Positions 26,086 through 37,265 of a DNA stretch of 42,506 nucleotides are shown one piece after another. The notes beneath the pieces are model-generated. The model made no database searches, was not told the DNA's origin, and was given only the letters and a program-made list of their open reading frames with translations. The stretch comes from Deltaproteobacteria bacterium (GTDB taxonomy: Bacteria > CG2-30-53-67), in the NCBI GenBank assembly GCA_013151235.1, contig JAADIO010000042.1, positions 1 through 42,506 on the forward strand. The letters run 5' to 3'. A program made the position numbers and the translations under genes. Each line of letters starts with the position of its first letter. The first letter of the stretch is position 1.

Positions 26086-28290
26086 TCAATGAACTTGCCG
26101 GACACTCGATTCTTTCCCAACGTCATGATCGCGGATTGGCTTTGATATCCGGAACAGACTCACGCCTCCCAAGGCAACGAGGAACCCGGCAAAAAACACC
26201 TTCCAGGAAATGCCGCTCTTTACCATCAAGGATCCGAAAAGAAAGAGAGGGAAAAGCAGAATTCGGGCAACCGCTCGCAGGAGGGGATGTGCGGCAATCA
26301 CTGCAGCGAAAGGCGGGCTGTAGCGGTAATAGAGGCGGACGAAGAGACGCCCTGCGGAGTTGGTCAGAAGGTATCGGTCCCGGAAACGGCGCAGGGTCCG
26401 GACATGGGGTTCCAACTGGGAGCCGTAAGCGGCGGTGGCGATAAAGCAGTTGCCCGTCACCTTTCCACTACCCGCCGAAGAGACTTTGATCGTCCCGGAT
26501 GTTCCGGAGAAGCCCCGGACGTCGGAGACGGTGACCGTGGTGCTTCCTCCGGATTTTCCGGTGGCGACCCCGCTTGCGGCATCGACCGTCAGGACGGTCG
26601 GGTCGCTGCTTGTAAAGGTATAGGGAGCGGTTCCGCCGGTTGCGGTAAGGGTCGTGGTTTCATTTTGCGAAAGGGACGTGGCGGCGGCGGTGACGGTGAT
26701 CTCCTCGACGTAGATCGTTCCCGAGGTGTAGGCCCCGTTATTGGCGGAGACGGTGCAGGAACCGGCCCCTTTTGCGGTAAAAAGGCCGTTGGCGTTAATG
26801 GTTCCCACGCTTGCATTGCTCGTACTCCAGTTGACGGCGGTGGCGCCGTCGAGGGTGAACTGACGGGTTTCGGCTTTGAGGAGTGACGTACCGTAGGGGA
26901 CGACAACGATCCGGCTGTACAGAGCCGCCGCCGCATTGAGCCTTCCGCCCGATGTTGTAAAGTCGGTAATATTCGTGTCGGAAACCGTGTCGACGCTGTC
27001 CAGGATCCGGGCCTTGATCCGGTCGGGCGTTAAGCTCGGGTCGTTGGTCAGGAGAAGACCGGCGGTGCCTGTGACAAAGGCGGCGGCCTGGGAGGTCCCG
27101 TCCTTCCAGTAGTAATCTTTCGTATTGTCGGGCTGGTTGGCCGGGGCATCGCCGACGATGAAGGTGCTGTAGATCAGTTCTCCCGGTGCTGCGAGATCAA
27201 CATCGCGGGCGCTCACGGCGGCCTTGGTGCCGGTACCGAAATCGGCCAGGTTGTCATCGGGGTCGGTGGCCGTGACGGAGAGGATATTGTCGAGATTGAA
27301 TTTTGCCGGGTATTCCACGGTCGCGGTGTTCCCCGCAGCGGCAACGACGAGGAGACCGTTGTCCCGGGCATCCTTGATGGAATCGTAAAGGGCCTGGCTG
27401 AAACTGGTGAGCCCCCAACTGGCATTGATGATCTTCGCTCCGTTGTTGATGGCATATTCGACGGCGAGGACGATCTTGTCGACCGGACCCACGCCGTCGG
27501 TATTGAGAACCTTGAGGATCATGAGCGAGACATTCCAGTTGATCCCGGCGACGCCGATGCCGTTGTTTCCTTCCGCGCCGATGATCCCGGCGATATGGGT
27601 GCCGTGATCATTGGTATTGCTTCCGACACTGAGATTGTCATCGTTGGGATCGTTGTCGTCATTGATGAAGTCCCACCCCTGACGGTCATCGATGTATCTA
27701 TTGCCGTCGTCATCCTTCCCGTTTGAGGCGATTTCACCCGTATTGATCCAGAGTTGATTAGCGAGGTCGGGATGGTTCAGATCCATTCCCGTGTCGAGGA
27801 TGGCGATCACCGTGTCGGTGGTCCCGGTGACGATACTCCATGCCTCCGGGGCGTCAATGTCGTCACCGGATGTGCCGGTTGTGCTGCCGGTCCCGATCGT
27901 CTGTCCCGTATTGTACAGGCCCCACTGTTGTTGCCATTTCTTCTGCGCGGCGGAACTCGTCTTTTCGTTGGGAAAGGTCGCTGCCAGGGCATGGACGAGA
28001 TAGTTCGGCTCGGCATAAAGGACATCGGGATCGCTTCGGAATTTTTGGAGTGCCTCTTCAACGGTGGTCCCTTCGGGAAGACGGACATGATGCAGGTTCA
28101 GCCGACGGGAACCGTCAAGACTTTCGACCCCCTTTATGCTCAGGGACCGGGCCACGGCCGAAGCGGAGACGGAAGCTTTGTATCGGACCAGGAGTTCTCC
28201 CGGCACGTAAGGACTTTCCGCGTACAACCTGTTCGGAAGGGGGGAGAAGAGAAAGAGACAGACAAGAAAGAAGAGACTCCATTTTTTCAT
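26086..28290 (-). CDS. Exported S8 subtilisin-like protease with Ig-like (BIG2) domains and CFI-box C-terminus
   Basis: The 734-residue protein has a signal peptide ([19 protein letters not shown]) and a propeptide-type segment ([11 protein letters not shown], then [12 protein letters not shown]). The S8 catalytic domain carries the triad Asp in [13 protein letters not shown], His in NDHGTHIAG and Ser in [12 protein letters not shown], plus Asn in VAAAGN. Two Ig-like group-2 repeats follow (about residues 445-600). The C-terminus has a [20 protein letters not shown] motif, recognised as the CFI-box C-terminal domain of Desulfobacterota and related bacteria. Hydrophobic segments ([14 protein letters not shown] and [15 protein letters not shown]) come after it. 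The tail suggests surface anchoring or sorting, but its role is not established. Start ATG 28290 was preferred over 28341 because of the signal peptide. Confidence 0.92.
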   Translation of the reverse strand: MKKWSLFFLVCLFLFSPLPNRLYAESPYVPGELLVRYKASVSASAVARSLSIKGVESLDGSRRLNLHHVRLPEGTTVEEALQKFRSDPDVLYAEPNYLVHALAATFPNEKTSSAAQKKWQQQWGLYNTGQTIGTGSTTGTSGDDIDAPEAWSIVTGTTDTVIAILDTGMDLNHPDLANQLWINTGEIASNGKDDDGNRYIDDRQGWDFINDDNDPNDDNLSVGSNTNDHGTHIAGIIGAEGNNGIGVAGINWNVSLMILKVLNTDGVGPVDKIVLAVEYAINNGAKIINASWGLTSFSQALYDSIKDARDNGLLVVAAAGNTATVEYPAKFNLDNILSVTATDPDDNLADFGTGTKAAVSARDVDLAAPGELIYSTFIVGDAPANQPDNTKDYYWKDGTSQAAAFVTGTAGLLLTNDPSLTPDRIKARILDSVDTVSDTNITDFTTSGGRLNAAAALYSRIVVVPYGTSLLKAETRQFTLDGATAVNWSTSNASVGTINANGLFTAKGAGSCTVSANNGAYTSGTIYVEEITVTAAATSLSQNETTTLTATGGTAPYTFTSSDPTVLTVDAASGVATGKSGGSTTVTVSDVRGFSGTSGTIKVSSAGSGKVTGNCFIATAAYGSQLEPHVRTLRRFRDRYLLTNSAGRLFVRLYYRYSPPFAAVIAAHPLLRAVARILLFPLFLFGSLMVKSGISWKVFFAGFLVALGGVSLFRISKPIRDHDVGKESSVRQVH

Positions 28291-28584
28291 GAGAGGGACC
28301 CCTTGTAGATATGTGCCACCCGGTTTTTCAGAAGGTATCAAGTGTGCTCTGATACAGTCAATAGAAAACTTTCGCTAAAAAGAACTTGACTCCATTTTTC
28401 ACCGATGTTACCGTGAGCAACACTTTTGCAGTATCTATCTTCTAAGGCAGAAATCCTCACGAATCTGCATCTCCTTCATCTCTAACTTTCAAGGTCCATC
28501 CAAATCCATTTCAAGGGGGTGATCCAACTTTTATCAGCCACCGTCCGCTTTTACATGAATGATTTTTCAAAAGGAGAAAAGAAG

Positions 28585-28914
28585 ATGCGAAAAAGCTGTC
28601 CATTCACCATGCTCTTTGCCGTCCTGCTCCTGTTCGCTTTCGGGAGTACCACCGTTACGGCGTCAGGTCCCGCCGTCTCTATGAAATTAAAAACGGAACG
28701 GGTTGACTTGAACCGGGCGAGTGCCGAACAACTTTGCGCCCTGCCCGGAATCGGCGAAAAAAAGGCGCAGGCGATTATCGATTACCGTTTGAAGAAAGGG
28801 AATTTCTCCGCTGTTGAAGACCTTCTCCGGGTCAAGGGTATTGGGGAGAAACTTTTTGAAAAGATCAAACCCCGCGTAATGGTTTCGGTAAAGCATCACG
28901 ACCTTTCCCACTGA
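28585..28914 (+). CDS. Exported ComEA-like helix-hairpin-helix protein
   Basis: The 109-residue protein has a signal peptide (MRKSCPFTMLFAVLLLFAFG) and one ComEA-type double helix-hairpin-helix domain: VDLNRASAEQLCALPGIGEK, then FSAVEDLLRVKGIGEKLFEK. ComEA homologues bind DNA nonspecifically in the periplasm and help pull in DNA during transformation; small ones may have other roles. ATG 28585 follows AAAAGGAGAAAAGAAG. No other competence genes are nearby. The 294-bp gap upstream to the subtilase (28291-28584) holds no recognised promoter or structure. A terminator follows at 28933. Confidence 0.88.
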   Translation: MRKSCPFTMLFAVLLLFAFGSTTVTASGPAVSMKLKTERVDLNRASAEQLCALPGIGEKKAQAIIDYRLKKGNFSAVEDLLRVKGIGEKLFEKIKPRVMVSVKHHDLSH

Positions 28915-28932
28915 CCCTCTTGCTCCTTTCCG

Positions 28933-28963
28933 GCGGGATCGGGAAGCCGGTCCCGCTTTTTTT
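28933..28963 (+). terminator. Rho-independent terminator after the ComEA-like gene
   Basis: GCGGGA (28933-28938) and TCCCGC (28951-28956) pair around a 12-nt loop that can extend the stem (TCGGGAAGCCGG). Seven T follow. Confidence 0.85.
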
Positions 28964-28993
28964 CTTCGGCCGACGGAAATTTTCGAAATTTCA

Positions 28994-29022
28994 TTGAAAA
29001 GTTTCCCCTTCTTCGGTATAGT
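28994..29022 (+). promoter_or_regulatory. Sigma-70 promoter for the sdh-suc-kor cluster
   Basis: TTGAAA (28994-28999), a 17-bp spacer and TATAGT (29017-29022) lie 65 bp before the sdhC start and just after the ComEA terminator. No other promoter was obvious in the next 7.8 kb of close-packed genes. Confidence 0.7.
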
Positions 29023-29087
29023 CTGAACTCAAGTTTCGTTTTCTCCTTTTTCCGGTGAATCGTTTTCCTTACGAAAGGCTGCTGTAG

Positions 29088-29459
29088 GTGTCGGCACAAC
29101 GCTATCAATGGCATGTCGGATTCCTTGCCTGGGTGCTTCACCGGATGACGGGGATTCTCCTTTCCCTTTACCTGGTGATCCACATCTGGGTGGTCCGCAC
29201 GATCAGTCACGGTCCGGAAGGGTTCAACCGGGTTATGGCGGCGGTCCAGACCCCGTTGTTCCTTTTTTTTGAAATCGGCCTGTTGGGGGCGGTCCTCTAT
29301 CATGCCCTGAACGGGGTGCGGCTGCTCCTGGTCGATATCGGCTGGGGGGTCCGCCATCAGAAGGGGCTCTTCTTCGTCCTGGCTGGCCTTGCGGTGGTGA
29401 TTCTCCTGATCGGGGCGGTCCCGATCCTGGACCTGCTTGGCAGGAATTTCCCCGGTTGA
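29088..29459 (+). CDS. sdhC: Succinate dehydrogenase cytochrome b subunit
   Basis: This 123-residue membrane subunit helps anchor the flavoprotein and iron-sulfur subunits and binds quinone and heme b. It has the family HRMTGILLSLYLVIHIWVV segment and HALNGVRLLLVDIGW, with three membrane helices. His residues in VIHIW and YHALNG are candidate heme ligands. The start is GTG at 29088. It is the first gene of the sdhCDAB-sucCD-korDABC array. Confidence 0.9.
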   Translation: MSAQRYQWHVGFLAWVLHRMTGILLSLYLVIHIWVVRTISHGPEGFNRVMAAVQTPLFLFFEIGLLGAVLYHALNGVRLLLVDIGWGVRHQKGLFFVLAGLAVVILLIGAVPILDLLGRNFPG

Positions 29460-29467
29460 GGAATCCT

Positions 29468-29830
29468 ATGGCATTCGTTGATCAGAGACGGCCGGGGGGA
29501 ATCCTCCTCTGGTTCCTGCAACGGCTCACGGCGGCGGGTCTTTTGATCCTGCTCCTGGCCCATTTCTATATCCTCCATTACTATCATGACGGATTCGTGA
29601 CCTACCGGACGGTGGCCGCCCGCCTGGCCTCGCCTTACTGGAAGGCCTTCGACATCCTTTTCCTGACACTGGCCGTCTTTCACGGATTCAACGGGCTCCG
29701 GACGGTGGTGCTGGAATATATCCATCGGGAACCGCTGCAGCAGCGGTTGATCCTGCTGCTCTGGACGGTGGCCCTGGTCCTGCTTTCGATCGGTGTCTAT
29801 TCCGTTGCGGTCTTCACGGTTCAATCGTAA
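29468..29830 (+). CDS. sdhD: Succinate dehydrogenase membrane anchor subunit
   Basis: The 120-residue, three-helix membrane protein contains [20 protein letters not shown] and [14 protein letters not shown], typical of the second SdhCD-type anchor. ATG 29468 has GAGGAATCCT just upstream; a TTG at 29456 is an alternative that would overlap sdhC. It lies 8 bp after sdhC and 14 bp before sdhA. Confidence 0.85.
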   Translation: MAFVDQRRPGGILLWFLQRLTAAGLLILLLAHFYILHYYHDGFVTYRTVAARLASPYWKAFDILFLTLAVFHGFNGLRTVVLEYIHREPLQQRLILLLWTVALVLLSIGVYSVAVFTVQS

Positions 29831-29844
29831 AGGGATTATCCTCC

Positions 29845-31569
29845 ATGACAGAACCTTTCACCCCTACCGTACACCGTCATGATGTGCTGATTGTCGGGGC
29901 CGGAGGCGCCGGTCTGCGGGCGGCCCTTGAGGTGGCAGGCAAAGCGGATGTGGCGGTCCTGAGCAAGGTCTATCCCACACGGTCGCACACAGGCGCCGCC
30001 CAGGGGGGGATCGCCGCGGCCCTCGGGAACGTGGATGAGGACTCCTGCGAGAAACATATCTTCGATACGGTGAAGGGAAGCGATTATCTCGGGGACCAGG
30101 ATGCCATCGAGGTCCTCTGCTCCGAGGCGCCGCAGACGGTCTACGAACTGGAACACATGGGGGTTCCCTTCAGCCGCCTGCCCGACGGCCGGATCTCCCA
30201 GCGTCCCTTCGGGGGGCATTCGGCCACGCGGGCCTGTCACGCGGCGGACCGGACGGGGCACGTGATCCTCCATACCCTCTATGAACACTGCCTGCGGAAG
30301 AAGGTCCGTTTCTATTCCGAGTACTATGCCCTGGCCCTGGTGCGGGAGGAAGGCCGGGTACGGGGGCTGGTCGCCTGGGATATCATCCATGGAGGGATCC
30401 ATCTCTTTCAGGCCGGGGCGGTTCTCCTGGCCACGGGGGGCTACGGCCGGGTATTCAGGACCACGTCGAATGCCCATGCCAACACGGGCGACGGCATGGC
30501 CATGGCCTATGCGGCGGGGATCCCCCTGGAGGATATGGAATTCGTCCAGTTCCATCCCACGGGGATCTATAAACTGGGGATCCTCATTACCGAAGGGGCC
30601 CGGGGAGAGGGGGGGATCCTCCTCAATGACCGGGGCGAACGCTTCATGGAACACTACGCCCCGTCGATGAAGGATATCGCCCCCAGGGATGTGGTCTCCC
30701 GCGCCATCTACAGGGAGATCCGTGCCGGGCGGGGCATCGGCGGGAAGGACTATGTTTATCTCGACATCCGTCACCTCGGCAAGGAAAAGATCCTGGAGAA
30801 GCTTCCCGATATCCACGGTTTCGCCCTGACCTATATCGGTATCGACGCCGTGCGGGAACCTATCCCGGTTCAGCCGACGGCCCACTATGCCATGGGGGGG
30901 ATTCCCACGGATGTGGACGGGCGGGTGATCGTGGATGAGCGGGGGACCGCCGTCCCCGGCCTCTATGCAGCGGGGGAATGCGCCTGTGTTTCCGTGCACG
31001 GCGGAAACCGGCTCGGTTGCAACTCGCTCCTTGACATCGTTGTCTTCGGCCGCCGGGCCGGGAAGCGGATCCTCGCCGATCTTGACCGGTGGCCGGGCGG
31101 CCTGCCTTCTCCGGATGCCGCCGGGGAGGTTTGCCTCCGTGTCGAGGATCTCCTGAGCGGTTCCGGGGAAGAGACGGCGGAGGGGATCCGGTCCCGCCTC
31201 CAGGAGGTGATGATGTTCCGCTGTTCCGTCTTCCGCAACGAGAAACTTCTCCGGGAGGCGCAGGCCGACCTGGCGCGGCTGCGGACCCGTTATGCCGGCA
31301 TCCGGGTCATGGACCGGGGCAGGGTTGCGAACACCGATCTTATCGAGGCATGGGAACTGGGGGACCTGATCACCCTCGCCGAGACCATGGTCGCCGGAGC
31401 GCTGGCCCGCAAGGAGAGCCGGGGGGCGCATTTCCGGGAAGACTTCCCCGACCGGGATGACGAGAACTTTCTCAAACATACGCTGATCCGCAAGGGGACG
31501 GACGGGCCGGAGGTCGGCTACAAACCGGTGACGATCACCCGTTTCGAACCGAAGGAAAGGACCTATTGA
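29845..31569 (+). CDS. sdhA: Succinate dehydrogenase flavoprotein subunit
   Basis: The 574-residue subunit oxidises succinate to fumarate, or performs the reverse. It has the FAD fold [16 protein letters not shown], covalent-FAD His48 in [10 protein letters not shown], the substrate region [19 protein letters not shown], and catalytic [14 protein letters not shown]. Gln53 follows in AAQGG, where dehydrogenases have Gln and fumarate reductases commonly have Glu. This favours a succinate-oxidising type, although reversal cannot be excluded. A 588-residue antisense frame over this gene is a codon-bias shadow. Confidence 0.96.
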   Translation: MTEPFTPTVHRHDVLIVGAGGAGLRAALEVAGKADVAVLSKVYPTRSHTGAAQGGIAAALGNVDEDSCEKHIFDTVKGSDYLGDQDAIEVLCSEAPQTVYELEHMGVPFSRLPDGRISQRPFGGHSATRACHAADRTGHVILHTLYEHCLRKKVRFYSEYYALALVREEGRVRGLVAWDIIHGGIHLFQAGAVLLATGGYGRVFRTTSNAHANTGDGMAMAYAAGIPLEDMEFVQFHPTGIYKLGILITEGARGEGGILLNDRGERFMEHYAPSMKDIAPRDVVSRAIYREIRAGRGIGGKDYVYLDIRHLGKEKILEKLPDIHGFALTYIGIDAVREPIPVQPTAHYAMGGIPTDVDGRVIVDERGTAVPGLYAAGECACVSVHGGNRLGCNSLLDIVVFGRRAGKRILADLDRWPGGLPSPDAAGEVCLRVEDLLSGSGEETAEGIRSRLQEVMMFRCSVFRNEKLLREAQADLARLRTRYAGIRVMDRGRVANTDLIEAWELGDLITLAETMVAGALARKESRGAHFREDFPDRDDENFLKHTLIRKGTDGPEVGYKPVTITRFEPKERTY

Positions 31570-31570
31570 G

Positions 31571-32302
31571 ATGGAACGTCTTTTTCGGATCTTCCGCTTC
31601 AACCCGGAAACCGATTCCGCACCGCGCTATCAGGAGTACCGGCTCGATGTGCAGCCGGGCTGGAGGATTCTTGACTGCATCAACGAGATCAAGTGGAAGC
31701 TCGACGGAACCCTTACGTTCCGGCGTTCCTGCGCCCACGGGGTCTGCGGTTCCGATGCCATGATGATCAACGGGAAGAACCGCCTTGCCTGCCGGACCCT
31801 CGTCCAGGACCTGAAGAAACGGGGGGTGATCCGGATCGATCCCCTGAAAGGGTTTCCCGTCATCCGTGACCTCATCGTCGATATGGACGGCTTTTTTGAA
31901 CGGAACGAGGCGGTTCAGCCCTGGTTTGTCAACGACGATCCGCCGCCGGAAAAGGAACGGCTCCAGAGTCCCGGAGAGCGTGCGAGGATAGATGAATCGA
32001 CGAAGTGTATCCTCTGCGGATCCTGTACCTCGGCCTGCCCCACCTCCTGGTTCGATCCGGACTACCTGGGGCCTGCGGCGCTTCTCAAGGCGCACCGTTT
32101 CATCTTCGATTCCAGGGACCGGGCGGGGGAGGAGCGGATCAGGATTCTCAATGACCGGACCGGTCCCTACAAGTGTCATACGATCTTCAACTGTGTCGAA
32201 ACCTGTCCCAAGGAGATCAATGTCACCGGCGGGATTGCGGAACTGAAAAAGGAGATCCTCCGGTCGTTCCTGAAACGGTCGAAGCCGGAAAAACCGGATT
32301 GA
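31571..32302 (+). CDS. sdhB: Succinate dehydrogenase iron-sulfur subunit
   Basis: The 243-residue subunit carries electrons from FAD to quinone. The [2Fe-2S] site is in SCAHGVCGSDAM with a downstream Cys in RLACRT. CILCGSCTSACPTSW and CHTIFNCVETCPKEIN supply the [4Fe-4S] and [3Fe-4S] clusters. It begins one base after the sdhA stop. The end is followed within 28 bp by sucC. Confidence 0.96.
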   Translation: MERLFRIFRFNPETDSAPRYQEYRLDVQPGWRILDCINEIKWKLDGTLTFRRSCAHGVCGSDAMMINGKNRLACRTLVQDLKKRGVIRIDPLKGFPVIRDLIVDMDGFFERNEAVQPWFVNDDPPPEKERLQSPGERARIDESTKCILCGSCTSACPTSWFDPDYLGPAALLKAHRFIFDSRDRAGEERIRILNDRTGPYKCHTIFNCVETCPKEINVTGGIAELKKEILRSFLKRSKPEKPD

Positions 32303-32330
32303 TCCCGCAGAGAGGGAAGGATATCCGCAG

Positions 32331-33488
<1,158 letters not shown>

Positions 33489-33552
33489 AAGGGAGCGGAC
33501 GGCTTGCTTGCAGGGCTGCCGGGGATAGCGTAGCTTGCGGGGCCATACGACA

Positions 33553-34431
33553 ATGAGTATATTGATTGATCAGAATACGCAGGTCCTCATCCAGGGAATC
33601 ACGGGCCGGGAAGGTTCCTTCCATGCCCGGCAGTGCCTCGCCTACGGCACAAATATTGTTGCCGGGGTGACGCCGGGGAAAGAGGGAAAAGACGTGGAAG
33701 GCGTCCCGGTCTACGATACGGTGGAGCGGGCCTTGAGTCATCACAGGATCGATGCCTCCATGATCATGGTCCCGGCCCCCTATGCGGCGGACTCCATCCT
33801 GGAAGCGGTGGATGCCGGGATTTCCCTGATCGTCTGTATCACCGAGGGAATTCCCCTGCTGGACATGGTCGATGTGGTCCGTTTCCTGGAAGGGAAGAAG
33901 AGCCGCCTGATCGGGCCGAACTGCCCCGGGGTGATCACCCCGGGCGCCTGCAAGATCGGGATCATGCCCGGCCGGATCCACCGGCCCGGACGGGTCGGGG
34001 TGATCTCCCGGAGCGGGACCCTGACCTATGAGGCGGTGCACCAGATCTCCGATGCGGGGGAGGGGCAGAGCAGTTGCATCGGGATCGGCGGCGACCCGAT
34101 TGTGGGGACCTCCTTTGTGGACCTGCTGGCCCTCTTTCAGGAAGATCCCGGTACGGAAGGGGTGGTCCTCATCGGGGAGATCGGCGGAAGGGCGGAGGAG
34201 GATGCAGCGGAATTCATCGGGACTTCCTTTACGAAACCGGTGGTTGCCTACATCTCCGGGAAGACGGCGCCGCCGGGGAAACGGATGGGCCATGCCGGGG
34301 CGATCATCTCCGGGGGAAAAGGAACGGCCGAGGCGAAGATCGAAGCCCTGCGCGGCGCAGGGGTCCGGATGGCGGAACACCCCGCGGTAATCGGAGAGAC
34401 CATAAGGAAGGCGCTGGAAGAAGATGGCTGA
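33553..34431 (+). CDS. sucD: Succinyl-CoA synthetase (ADP-forming) alpha subunit
   Basis: The 292-residue subunit has the CoA-binding fold [20 protein letters not shown] and the phospho-His loop region [20 protein letters not shown]. The start [12 protein letters not shown] (33553) lacks a clear ribosome site; a longer frame to 33535 exists. It overlaps korD by 8 bp. The 64-bp sucC-sucD spacer is unusual for this pair. Confidence 0.96.
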   Translation: MSILIDQNTQVLIQGITGREGSFHARQCLAYGTNIVAGVTPGKEGKDVEGVPVYDTVERALSHHRIDASMIMVPAPYAADSILEAVDAGISLIVCITEGIPLLDMVDVVRFLEGKKSRLIGPNCPGVITPGACKIGIMPGRIHRPGRVGVISRSGTLTYEAVHQISDAGEGQSSCIGIGGDPIVGTSFVDLLALFQEDPGTEGVVLIGEIGGRAEEDAAEFIGTSFTKPVVAYISGKTAPPGKRMGHAGAIISGGKGTAEAKIEALRGAGVRMAEHPAVIGETIRKALEEDG

Positions 34432-34717
34432 GAAGAAAAGGGAAAAACCGAAAAAAGAATTCCGCATCGTTGTGGACCCGAAGCGGTGCAAGTCCTGCGG
34501 GATCTGTGTCGCCCTCTGCCCGAAAAAGGTCCTGGAACTGAGTTATCCGGGGTTTCACTGTGAACCGGTTCGCATGGCCGACTGCATCGGCTGCCTCATG
34601 TGTGAACAGCACTGTCCCGATTTTGCCATCCTCTGCCATCCGAAAAAGGCCGGAACGGATGAAGAGAAAGAAGATACAATCCCTGAAACCGCACCGGCCC
34701 GGAAGGGGGACGTGTGA
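34424..34717 (+). CDS. korD: 2-oxoglutarate:ferredoxin oxidoreductase, ferredoxin-like delta subunit
   Basis: This 97-residue protein has two [4Fe-4S] motifs, [12 protein letters not shown] and [13 protein letters not shown]. It is the small electron-carrying subunit of the four-subunit Kor complex. The N-terminus is Lys-rich. It overlaps sucD by 8 bp, and its stop TGA overlaps the ATG of korA (TGATG). Confidence 0.9.
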   Translation: MAEKKREKPKKEFRIVVDPKRCKSCGICVALCPKKVLELSYPGFHCEPVRMADCIGCLMCEQHCPDFAILCHPKKAGTDEEKEDTIPETAPARKGDV

Positions 34718-35886
34718 TGAGACCGGCTACCCCGGGAAAGAAGGAGAAAGGCAAGGTCCGCCTCATGCAGGGGAACGAGGCCTGCGCCGAAGGGGCGCTC
34801 GCTGCGGGATGCCGTTTCTTTGCCGGCTATCCTATTACGCCTTCCTCCGAGATTGCCGAGTACCTTTCCCTCTATCTTCCGCGGATGGGCGGGAATTTTA
34901 TCCAGATGGAGGATGAGATCGCCTCGATCGCCGCCGTGATCGGGGCCTCGATCGCCGGGGTGAAATCTATGACCGCCACGAGCGGTCCCGGTTTCTCCCT
35001 GAAACAGGAGAATATCGGTTTTGCCTGCATGGCGGAGATCCCCTGCGTGATCGCCGATGTCATGCGCTCCGGTCCATCCACCGGTCATCCCACGGGACCG
35101 TCCCAGGCGGACCTTATGCAGACACGATGGGGGACCCACGGGGATCACCCGGTGATCGTCATCGCGCCTTCTTCGGTGCGGGAAATTTTTGTAGAAACGA
35201 TACGGGCCTTCAATCTTGCCGAACAGTTCCGGACACCGGTGATCCTGCTGATGGATGAGATCCTGGCCCACATGCGGGAGAAGGTGGTGATCCCGGACCC
35301 GTCGGAATATGAAGTGGCCGACCGGCTTTGTCCGGAAGTCTCCCCGGAGGAATACCTCCCCTACGCCAACGACCGGGATGTCTCTCCCCTGGCCCCCTTC
35401 GGAGAGGGATACCGTTTCCATATCACCGGGCTCTATCACGACGAAACAGGCTTTCCAACCGGGTCTCCCGAACAGGTCCGGCGGCAGGCGGAACGGTTGA
35501 TCGGAAAGGTCGAACGGGGGAGACCGCAGATCGATCGGGTGGAGCGGAATGTTCCGGCCGGTCTGCAGGGACCTCCCGATACGGTCGTCGTCGCCTTCGG
35601 ATCGACGGCCAGGGCGGCGCATCATGCCGTGCGGGAGGCTCAGGACTCGGGAGCCGCCGTCGGTTTTTTCCGTCCTGTGACCGTATGGCCTTTCCCCGCA
35701 GAGGAACTGCAGGCGGTCAGCCGGGGCGCGCGGCGGGTTATCGTGCCGGAGTTGAGCTTCGGGCAGTTGGCCGGGGAGGTCCGTAAATGGATCGATCCGG
35801 CTTCCGAACTTGTTTCGCTGGGGAGGGTCGATGCCCTTCCCATTACGCCGGATGAGATCCTGGACAAGATCATGGAGAGGGCCTGA
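34717..35886 (+). CDS. korA: 2-oxoglutarate:ferredoxin oxidoreductase alpha subunit
   Basis: The 389-residue subunit has the N-terminal QGNEACAEGALAAGCRFFAG, followed by YPITPSSEIAEYL and TATSGPGFSLKQENIG. These are typical of the pyrimidine- and domain-III-like halves of alpha subunits. The complex interconverts 2-oxoglutarate, CoA and oxidised ferredoxin with succinyl-CoA, CO2 and reduced ferredoxin. Assignment as Kor, not a branched-chain oxoacid enzyme, rests mainly on adjacency to sucCD. A GTG at 34714 is an alternative start. Confidence 0.9.
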   Translation: MRPATPGKKEKGKVRLMQGNEACAEGALAAGCRFFAGYPITPSSEIAEYLSLYLPRMGGNFIQMEDEIASIAAVIGASIAGVKSMTATSGPGFSLKQENIGFACMAEIPCVIADVMRSGPSTGHPTGPSQADLMQTRWGTHGDHPVIVIAPSSVREIFVETIRAFNLAEQFRTPVILLMDEILAHMREKVVIPDPSEYEVADRLCPEVSPEEYLPYANDRDVSPLAPFGEGYRFHITGLYHDETGFPTGSPEQVRRQAERLIGKVERGRPQIDRVERNVPAGLQGPPDTVVVAFGSTARAAHHAVREAQDSGAAVGFFRPVTVWPFPAEELQAVSRGARRVIVPELSFGQLAGEVRKWIDPASELVSLGRVDALPITPDEILDKIMERA

Positions 35887-35931
35887 CGGGTCCCTCCCCG
35901 TTTCGTTGGTTTTATTGAAGAGGTTTGAAGA

Positions 35932-36798
35932 ATGGCTTTTGATTATGAAAAGTATATCCGGCCGTCCACCTTCCCCCATATATGGTGCCCCGGATGCGGG
36001 AACGGGATCGTCGTCAAGGCGCTGATCCGGGCGATTGATAAAATGGGATGGAAGAAGGACGAGGTCGTTGTCGTCTCCGGGATCGGCTGTTCCAGCCGGA
36101 CCTCGGGCTATCTTGATTTCAACACCCTTCACACGACCCACGGCCGGGCGATCGCCTTTGCCACGGGGATCAAGATCGCCAAACCGAAACTTCATGTCAT
36201 CGTTGTGACCGGTGACGGGGATGCCCTCGCCATCGGCGGGAACCACCTGATCCACGCCGCACGGCGGAACATGGACCTGACGGTGATCCTCTTCAATAAT
36301 TCCATCTATGCCATGACGGGCGGGCAGTATTCCCCCGCGACTCCCGAAGGAAAGATGGCCAGTACCGCCCCCTACGGCCAGGTGGAACCGAACTTCGATA
36401 TCGCCCGCCTGGCTGAGGGAGCCGGGGCCTCCTTCGTGGCCCGCAGCACCGTTTACCATGCCGTCCAGTTGGAAGGCTATATCGCCAGGGCCCTGGCCCG
36501 GGACGGTTTCTCCCTCATCGAGGCCGTGACCCAGTGTCCCACGGTCTATGGCCGGCGGAACCGGACCCCCAATCCGGTCACCTTCCTGGAACAGTTCAAG
36601 AACGACAGCATTCCCCTTGCAAAGGCGGCCGGGATGACCGACGAGGAAAGGGAAGGAAAGATCATTACCGGGATCTTTGTGGATCACCCCCGGATCGGTT
36701 TTATCGAACGGTACCGGAAGATGAGTGAAAAGGCCCTGGCAATTCGCAAGCGGCGCTATATCAAGGGGAGCGCCCCGAAGAGCGAAGTGGGGAACTGA
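35932..36798 (+). CDS. korB: 2-oxoglutarate:ferredoxin oxidoreductase beta subunit
   Basis: The 288-residue subunit binds thiamine diphosphate and a [4Fe-4S] cluster. Cys residues in HIWCPGCGNGIV and GIGCSSRTSGYLDF are cluster ligands. The TPP motif is VVTGDGDALAIGGNH, continuing to FNNSIYAMTGGQYSPATP. ATG 35932 has GAAGAGG upstream. In most genomes korC follows directly; here a 578-bp block of repeat DNA separates them. Confidence 0.93.
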   Translation: MAFDYEKYIRPSTFPHIWCPGCGNGIVVKALIRAIDKMGWKKDEVVVVSGIGCSSRTSGYLDFNTLHTTHGRAIAFATGIKIAKPKLHVIVVTGDGDALAIGGNHLIHAARRNMDLTVILFNNSIYAMTGGQYSPATPEGKMASTAPYGQVEPNFDIARLAEGAGASFVARSTVYHAVQLEGYIARALARDGFSLIEAVTQCPTVYGRRNRTPNPVTFLEQFKNDSIPLAKAAGMTDEEREGKIITGIFVDHPRIGFIERYRKMSEKALAIRKRRYIKGSAPKSEVGN

Positions 36799-37265
36799 GA
36801 AAGACAGGCACAGAGGGGCAGAGGCACAGAGCAAAACCAAAACCGCCTCTCGCGAAGGACGCCAAGGGCGCAGAGAAAGACGAGATCAAAGACAAAAGTA
36901 TTCACCACGGGGAACACGGGGGACACGGGGAAAAACACAATCAAGAGCGAAAGGCATTCACCATGAAGGGCATGAAGGAAAGAAGAAGCAGGCAGACCCC
37001 CCTGTAGCGTTCCGGTTTATCCGGGACGGGGTTTTCTCAACTCCCCCGGAGGGGGAGCGGGGTCCCCTCCATGAAGCCGAGCATCGCAGAAATGCCGGGA
37101 AAAAGGGCGAGATCGTGTCGACCCGAAGGGGAGACCATGCGAAGCATGTTATCGAGCCCCCCGGCCTTTCGAGAAGCGCAGGGGAGTCCCGCTGGAAGCG
37201 GGACCGAATGGCGGGGCGTCCTTTCTTTTGGTTCGTTTTCTTTGGACAAGCAAAGAAAATGAACA
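36799..37265. repeat. Composite repeat DNA between korB and korC
   Basis: Two types of repeated sequence lie end to end. From about 36799 to 36985 there are purine-rich near-repeats such as GGCACAGAGGGGCAGAGGCA, GAAGGACGCCAAGGGCGCAG, ACGGGGAACACGGGG and CATGAAGGGCATGAAGG. From about 37010 to 37265 there is a sequence with CCGAAGGGGAGACCATGCGA, AGTCCCGCTGGAAGCGGGAC and GCGTCCTTTCTTTTGGTTCG, ending AAGCAAAGAAAATGAAC. I recognise this as a type of repeat seen across environmental bacterial genomes, often mis-annotated as short genes. Frames crossing it (36725-37321, 36958-37299) are not credible proteins. Confidence 0.7.

Noticed and set aside
29836-31602. 588-residue minus-strand frame opposite sdhA
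   Set aside because: sdhA on the plus strand has all family motifs; the antisense frame is a by-product of GC-rich codons and matches nothing recognisable.
29845-32302. Fumarate reductase (FrdAB) assignment in place of SdhAB
   Set aside because: Gln53 in AAQGG and two separate small anchors fit succinate dehydrogenase better, although physiological reversal is possible.
34555-36840. 761-residue minus-strand frame opposite korD, korA and korB
   Set aside because: It is long but repetitive in Gly, Pro, Asp and His, has no domains, and lies opposite three clear Kor subunits.
36799-36985. Possible CRISPR-like or tandem array
   Set aside because: Similar purine-rich words recur but unit length and spacing are irregular, and there are no constant repeats with unique spacers and no cas genes.
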